Assembly (NCBI GenBank): GCA_002409745.1
Contig: DHOU01000042.1
Location: 12,620 to 27,974, forward strand
Origin: Bacteroidales bacterium UBA5382
Lineage (GTDB): Bacteria; Bacteroidota; Bacteroidia; Bacteroidales; Dysgonomonadaceae
DNA length: 15,355 nucleotides
Direction: 5' to 3'
Positions 11,865-15,355 of this stretch are shown here, piece after piece; positions within the stretch are counted from its first letter, which is position 1, and every line of letters starts with the position of its first letter. Both the position numbers and the translations under genes were made by a program. The notes under the pieces were generated by a model that did not search any database, had not been told where the DNA came from, and saw only the letters and a list, made by a program, of their open reading frames with translations.

Positions 11865-13697
11865 ATGAGTGATATCATCCATCTTCTTCCCGACTCCATC
11901 GCGAATCAGATTGCCGCCGGAGAAGTCATACAACGCCCGGCTTCGGTGGTAAAAGAATTGGTTGAGAACGCCCTCGATGCCGGCGCCACTCTCATACATA
12001 TCGCCATAAAAGATGCGGGACGCACACTGATTCAGGTTATCGATAACGGCAAAGGCATGTCGGCTACCGACGCGCGTATGGCCTTCGAGCGCCATGCAAC
12101 GTCCAAAATAAAAAATGCCGAAGATTTGTTCGCTTTGCATACAATGGGGTTTCGAGGGGAAGCTTTACCCTCTATCTCTGCCATCGCGCAGGTAGAATTA
12201 AAATCGCGCCGGCAGGATGATGAAACGGGCACGCTCTTGATAATAGCGGGCTCGAAAGTGGAAAAACAAGAGCCGATATCGTGCGCTGCCGGAACCTCCA
12301 TTTCGGTCAAGAATATTTTTTATAACGTCCCTGCCCGCCGCCGGTTTCTGAAATCGAACGAAACCGAACGGCGCAACATCTTCAGCGAAATAGAACGCAT
12401 CGCTCTTGTCAATCCCGATATCGAGTTTATTCTTACTGAAAATGATGTTCAAACGTTGCATCTGCCGAAGAGCGGATTACGCCAACGTATCGTGCAACTG
12501 GAAGGAAAAAACATCAACCCCCAACTGATCGAAATAAACGAAGAAACTTCTTTGGCTAAAATATACGGGTACGTAGGCAAACCCGAATTTGCCAGGAAAG
12601 GCCGCAGCAGCCAATTCTTTTTCGTCAACAACCGCTATATCCGCCATCCCTATTTTCACAAAGCCGTATTGTCGGCTTACGAACATTTGATCGCGGCAAA
12701 CGAAAACCCGCTTTATTTTATCTATTTTGAAGTCGATCCGTCGGTCATCGATGTCAATATCCATCCGACCAAAACAGAGGTGAAGTTCGAAAATGAGCGG
12801 GCTCTTTGGCAAATTCTGATGGTGACCGTTAAAGAATCGCTCGGGAAGTTCAACGCCGTACCCACCATCGATTTCAACACCGAAGGCGCCGTCGACATAC
12901 CCGTTTTCGATCCGACGAAATCATCGCCGATGCCTAAGGTAAATATAGATCCGAATTACAACCCTTTCCGCTCGCCGCAAGCCAAACATTATTCGCCGAA
13001 CGCTCCCGTACAGGGATGGGAAGAGTTATACAAAGGATTTCAAAACGAAGGAAAAGCGCCGGAGACGATCACGGACGAAATGCAACAGCCCGATTTGTCT
13101 TTTCACTCAACCGGAGAAGAAAATGGAATTGTTCTCACTCCCGAACATTATCAATATAAACAACGATACATATTAACCTCGGTCAAATCGGGCTTAATGA
13201 TCATCGACCAGCATAAAGCCCATGTAAGAATATTATTCGACAAATATATCGAGCAAATAAAAGGGCGGAAAGGAGTTTCGCAACGGGTGCTTTTTCCGGA
13301 AGTGATGGAACTGTCGGCAACAGAAGCAGCCACCCTCCCGGCCATTATGGACGATCTGGAAGCGCTGGGATTCGAATTAAACAGTCTCGGCAACCATTCT
13401 TTTGCCGTGCAAGGCGTTCCCGCCGAAATTGAGAACCCCGACCCCGGAGCGCTTATCCACTCTATGATTAGTCAAAGCATGCAAACCGGCAGTGATGTAA
13501 AATCAGACATACAGGAATCTATAGCGCTTTCATTGGCGAAACTCACGGCCATTCCTTACGGAAGAACGCTTTCTATCGAAGAGATGCTGTTAATGGTGAA
13601 CCAACTCTTCGCTTGCCAGATACCCAGTTACACGCCCGACGGGCAAACCATCCTTACGGTACTATCCGACTCCGAGATCGATAAAAAATTGAAATAA
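11865..13697 (+). CDS. mutL: DNA mismatch repair protein MutL
   Basis: A 610-aa MutL. The start MSDIIHLLPDSIANQIAAGEVIQRP is the canonical family N-terminus; the frame extends to 11823, but that would include the promoter element. GHKL ATPase motifs are complete: ELVENALDAGAT (Glu34, Asn35), VIDNGKGM (58-65) and GFRGEALPSIS (95-105). The C-terminal dimerisation domain is present, but the metal-binding endonuclease motif DQHA(x2)E(x4)E reads DQHKAHVRILFD at 448-459, with Glu replaced by Val454 and Asp459. The usual CPHGR segment reads TPDGQ at 590-594. It may therefore lack nicking activity and act as an ATP-driven matchmaker. It is followed after 10 bases by an aldo/keto reductase gene. Confidence 0.96.
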   Translation: MSDIIHLLPDSIANQIAAGEVIQRPASVVKELVENALDAGATLIHIAIKDAGRTLIQVIDNGKGMSATDARMAFERHATSKIKNAEDLFALHTMGFRGEALPSISAIAQVELKSRRQDDETGTLLIIAGSKVEKQEPISCAAGTSISVKNIFYNVPARRRFLKSNETERRNIFSEIERIALVNPDIEFILTENDVQTLHLPKSGLRQRIVQLEGKNINPQLIEINEETSLAKIYGYVGKPEFARKGRSSQFFFVNNRYIRHPYFHKAVLSAYEHLIAANENPLYFIYFEVDPSVIDVNIHPTKTEVKFENERALWQILMVTVKESLGKFNAVPTIDFNTEGAVDIPVFDPTKSSPMPKVNIDPNYNPFRSPQAKHYSPNAPVQGWEELYKGFQNEGKAPETITDEMQQPDLSFHSTGEENGIVLTPEHYQYKQRYILTSVKSGLMIIDQHKAHVRILFDKYIEQIKGRKGVSQRVLFPEVMELSATEAATLPAIMDDLEALGFELNSLGNHSFAVQGVPAEIENPDPGALIHSMISQSMQTGSDVKSDIQESIALSLAKLTAIPYGRTLSIEEMLLMVNQLFACQIPSYTPDGQTILTVLSDSEIDKKLK

Positions 13698-13707
13698 AGC
13701 AACGCGT

Positions 13708-14673
13708 ATGAAATATAACTATTGCGGCAAAAGCGGGTTACAACTTCCGAGCATTTCATTGGGATTGTGGCATAATTTCGGACATGCAGCCGATTATGAC
13801 ACGGCTAAACAGATTATCACCTATGCCTTTGAGCAGGGGATTACGCATTTCGACTTGGCCAACAATTACGGGCCTCCTTCGGGTGCGGCCGAAACAAATT
13901 TCGGGAAAATATGGAAAGAGACCCTGGGCTCTCATCGCCATCAGCTCATTATCTCTTCGAAAGCCGGCCATCGGGCATGGGACGGGCCTTACGGCGACGG
14001 CTCTTCGAGAAAGTTGTTAATGGCGAGTATCGACCTGAGCCTGAAACGTACGGGGTTGGAATATTTCGACATCTTTTATTCCCATCGGTATGACTCGTCT
14101 ACTCCGGTGGAAGAAACCATGCAGGCTTTGGTCGACATTGTCCGCAGCGGAAAAGCATTATACATAGGATTGTCGAAATATCCTCCTTCCACGGCACGAA
14201 AAGCGATGCAATATCTCGCCGATCGCGATGTCCCCTGCCTGATTATTCAGGATAAATACAATATGCTTCATCGAAAACCCGAGAAAGAACTATTGCCTCT
14301 CTGTGAAGAATCCAGCTGTGGATTTATCGCCTTTTCGCCGTTGGCACAAGGCATTCTTACCGATAAATACCTGAATGGCATTCCCGAACATTCGCGCGCC
14401 GCAGACCCCGACGGCTTTCTTAAGAAAGAGCAAGTGACCGAAGAATGGATTTTAAAAGTGAAGGGGTTAGAAAAAATCGCGGCACAACGCGGACAAACCA
14501 TCGCCCAAACAGCTCTTGCTTGGATTTTGAAGGACGCGCGCGTCACCTCCCTGATTATCGGGGCGCGTGACACCCGTCAATTAAAAGACAATTTAAAAGC
14601 ATTGGAGCGTGACTCTTTTTCTCCCGAAGAATTAGCGGAAATAGATACTATTTTCGGGGAAACGCCGTTATAA
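13708..14673 (+). CDS. Aldo/keto reductase, YghZ-type (L-glyceraldehyde 3-phosphate reductase-like)
   Basis: A 321-aa NADPH-dependent oxidoreductase with the AKR (beta/alpha)8 fold. The tetrad is visible as Asp49, Tyr54, Lys85 and His126. HFDLANNYGPPSGAAETNFG (47-66), SSKAGHRAWDGPYGDGSSRK (83-102) and YSHRYDSSTPVEETM closely match E. coli YghZ, which reduces L-glyceraldehyde 3-phosphate and methylglyoxal. The C-terminal cofactor-phosphate region SLIIGARDTRQLKDNL is present. It is a cytoplasmic enzyme, probably detoxifying reactive aldehydes. It lies in a tight group with mutL (10-base gap) and the Rieske-like lipoprotein gene (5-base gap). The physiological substrate is inferred from similarity only. 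Confidence 0.92.
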   Translation: MKYNYCGKSGLQLPSISLGLWHNFGHAADYDTAKQIITYAFEQGITHFDLANNYGPPSGAAETNFGKIWKETLGSHRHQLIISSKAGHRAWDGPYGDGSSRKLLMASIDLSLKRTGLEYFDIFYSHRYDSSTPVEETMQALVDIVRSGKALYIGLSKYPPSTARKAMQYLADRDVPCLIIQDKYNMLHRKPEKELLPLCEESSCGFIAFSPLAQGILTDKYLNGIPEHSRAADPDGFLKKEQVTEEWILKVKGLEKIAAQRGQTIAQTALAWILKDARVTSLIIGARDTRQLKDNLKALERDSFSPEELAEIDTIFGETPL

Positions 14674-14678
14674 TTCTT

Positions 14679-15131
14679 ATGAAAAGAAGAATAACCGGTG
14701 TTTGTGCCGTTTTACTCCTATCCGTGCTCTCATGCGGCGAGGAAGCCCCTCTTCAAACCGTGCCCTTCGCGCAGGTATATCTCCGTATCGATTTGAACGG
14801 ATTAGACTTTGATTTGGCCGCTCCGCTTGCCCACAAGATATTTACGACTCCGAGGACGGCACAAGATAAATTAGGTTTCGCCGGACTAATGGTTGTTCGG
14901 AATGAGAAGGGAGATAATCTCTTTGCTTACGACCTTGCATGCCCTTACGAAGATAGTAAAAGCGCTCTCCTCAAGCCCACCGGCGACGGAAAAGCCGTGT
15001 GTCCTACGTGCGGTAGCGTGTTCGTAACCATGTATGGATTGGGATCGGTCGAGTCCGGCCCGTCAAAGGAGCCTTTGCAACGATACACGGTCGTTCCGGG
15101 TTCATCGGGCGAATATATCATCCGGAATTAA
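14679..15131 (+). CDS. Rieske-like lipoprotein with altered metal ligands
   Basis: A 150-aa product with a lipoprotein signal (MKRRITGVCAVLLLSVLSC, lipobox VLSC, Cys19). The mature part has the layout of a Rieske domain: AYDLACPY (Cys88-Pro-Tyr90), about 17 residues, CPTCGS (Cys108-Cys111), and a terminal RYTV strand. Canonical Rieske proteins use CxH and CxxH; here both His positions are replaced, by Tyr90 and Cys111. This leaves three Cys in the mature domain besides the lipidated one. Similar CPY/CPxCG lipoproteins are, to my memory, common in Bacteroidetes. Whether a [2Fe-2S] or mononuclear Zn/Fe site is bound is unknown. It starts 5 bases after the aldo/keto reductase stop. Confidence 0.8.
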   Translation: MKRRITGVCAVLLLSVLSCGEEAPLQTVPFAQVYLRIDLNGLDFDLAAPLAHKIFTTPRTAQDKLGFAGLMVVRNEKGDNLFAYDLACPYEDSKSALLKPTGDGKAVCPTCGSVFVTMYGLGSVESGPSKEPLQRYTVVPGSSGEYIIRN

Positions 15132-15257
15132 ACAGGTGCAGACAAGCCGAAAGATACACGTCACGGTAAAATAGACGGCATAAAAGATAAATCAGAAGAA
15201 AAGAGCTCCGGTTTTTAATAAAAACGTTGTGTAGCCGCGAAATATTTGTCAAAACAC

Positions 15258-15288
15258 TTTGATAAATGCAGAAACATTTTTACATTTG
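15258..15288 (+). promoter_or_regulatory. Exact-consensus Bacteroidales promoter for the tRNA gene
   Basis: TTTG (15258-15261), exactly 19 bases, then TACATTTG (15281-15288). This is the best match in the window to TTTG-N19-TAnnTTTG. The expected transcription start is near 15294-15296, about 40 bases before the tRNA. Confidence 0.75.
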
Positions 15289-15301
15289 CAGTCGCAAAAA
15301 T

Positions 15302-15328
15302 AAACGGGCTCTCGCGTGAGCCGTTTTT
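15302..15328 (+). terminator. Terminator-like hairpin between promoter and tRNA
   Basis: AAACGGGCTC (15302-15311) pairs with GAGCCGTTT (15318-15326), nine pairs with one bulged G and a 6-base loop. The T run (15324-15328) begins within the 3' arm. It lies between the consensus promoter and the tRNA start, so it may be an early terminator, a very short RNA, or a processing signal removed with the tRNA leader. Confidence 0.5.
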
Positions 15329-15333
15329 ATCTT

Positions 15334-15355
15334 GCGGAAGTAGCTCAGTTGGTAG
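15334..15355 (+). tRNA. 5' part of a tRNA gene (partial, cut by window end)
   Basis: GCGGAAG followed by TAGCTCAGTTGGTAG is a canonical tRNA acceptor 5' strand, U8 region and D-arm (AGCTCAGTTGGTAG). The window ends before the anticodon. The 5' sequence resembles Bacteroidetes tRNA-Gly, but the identity cannot be read here. Confidence 0.9.

Overview
The window is from a member of the Bacteroidales (Bacteroidetes). The evidence is the set of sigma-ABfr-type promoters (TTTG or ATTG, about 19-20 bases, TAnnTTTG), the lack of Shine-Dalgarno sequences, several short lipoprotein signals, and a SurA-like / OstA-like / MutL gene order that I recognise from that order. I cannot name the genus.

Left part, minus strand (421-7718): one long gene series that starts with a promoter and a 5' leader at about 7718 and runs metN - metI - small membrane protein - ApbE-like - RnfC - RnfD - lipoprotein nitroreductase - metQ. 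The methionine ABC transporter (MetN ATPase, MetI permease, MetQ lipoprotein) is therefore split by a redox cassette whose genes are joined by ATGA overlaps. The leader holds a 29-codon ORF with 6 Met and 4 Cys, including a dense MSCCMCMSM stretch. It is followed by a sequence that can pair with the 5' arm of a strong intrinsic terminator just before metN. This has the layout of classical ribosome-mediated attenuation responding to Met/Cys charging, and it would control the transporter and possibly the redox cassette. It is the main discovery of the window.

Centre (7778-8736): a small calycin-like lipoprotein gene on the plus strand, then a gene-free stretch. That stretch contains a 177-bp palindrome-rich element with 18-bp terminal inverted repeats and a 9-bp flanking duplication, which looks like a MITE.

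Right part, plus strand (8737-15131): a SurA-like periplasmic PPIase/chaperone overlapping an OstA-like (LptA/LptD-type) protein, both belonging to outer-membrane biogenesis. After a spacer with 7-bp tandem repeats inside an inverted repeat come mutL (degenerate endonuclease motif), a YghZ-type aldo/keto reductase and a lipoprotein with a Rieske-like fold but altered ligands, tightly spaced. The window ends in the first 22 bases of a tRNA gene, preceded by an exact-consensus promoter and a terminator-like hairpin. The extreme left end (1-420) is AT-rich, without a convincing gene, and carries a 14-base poly-C run.
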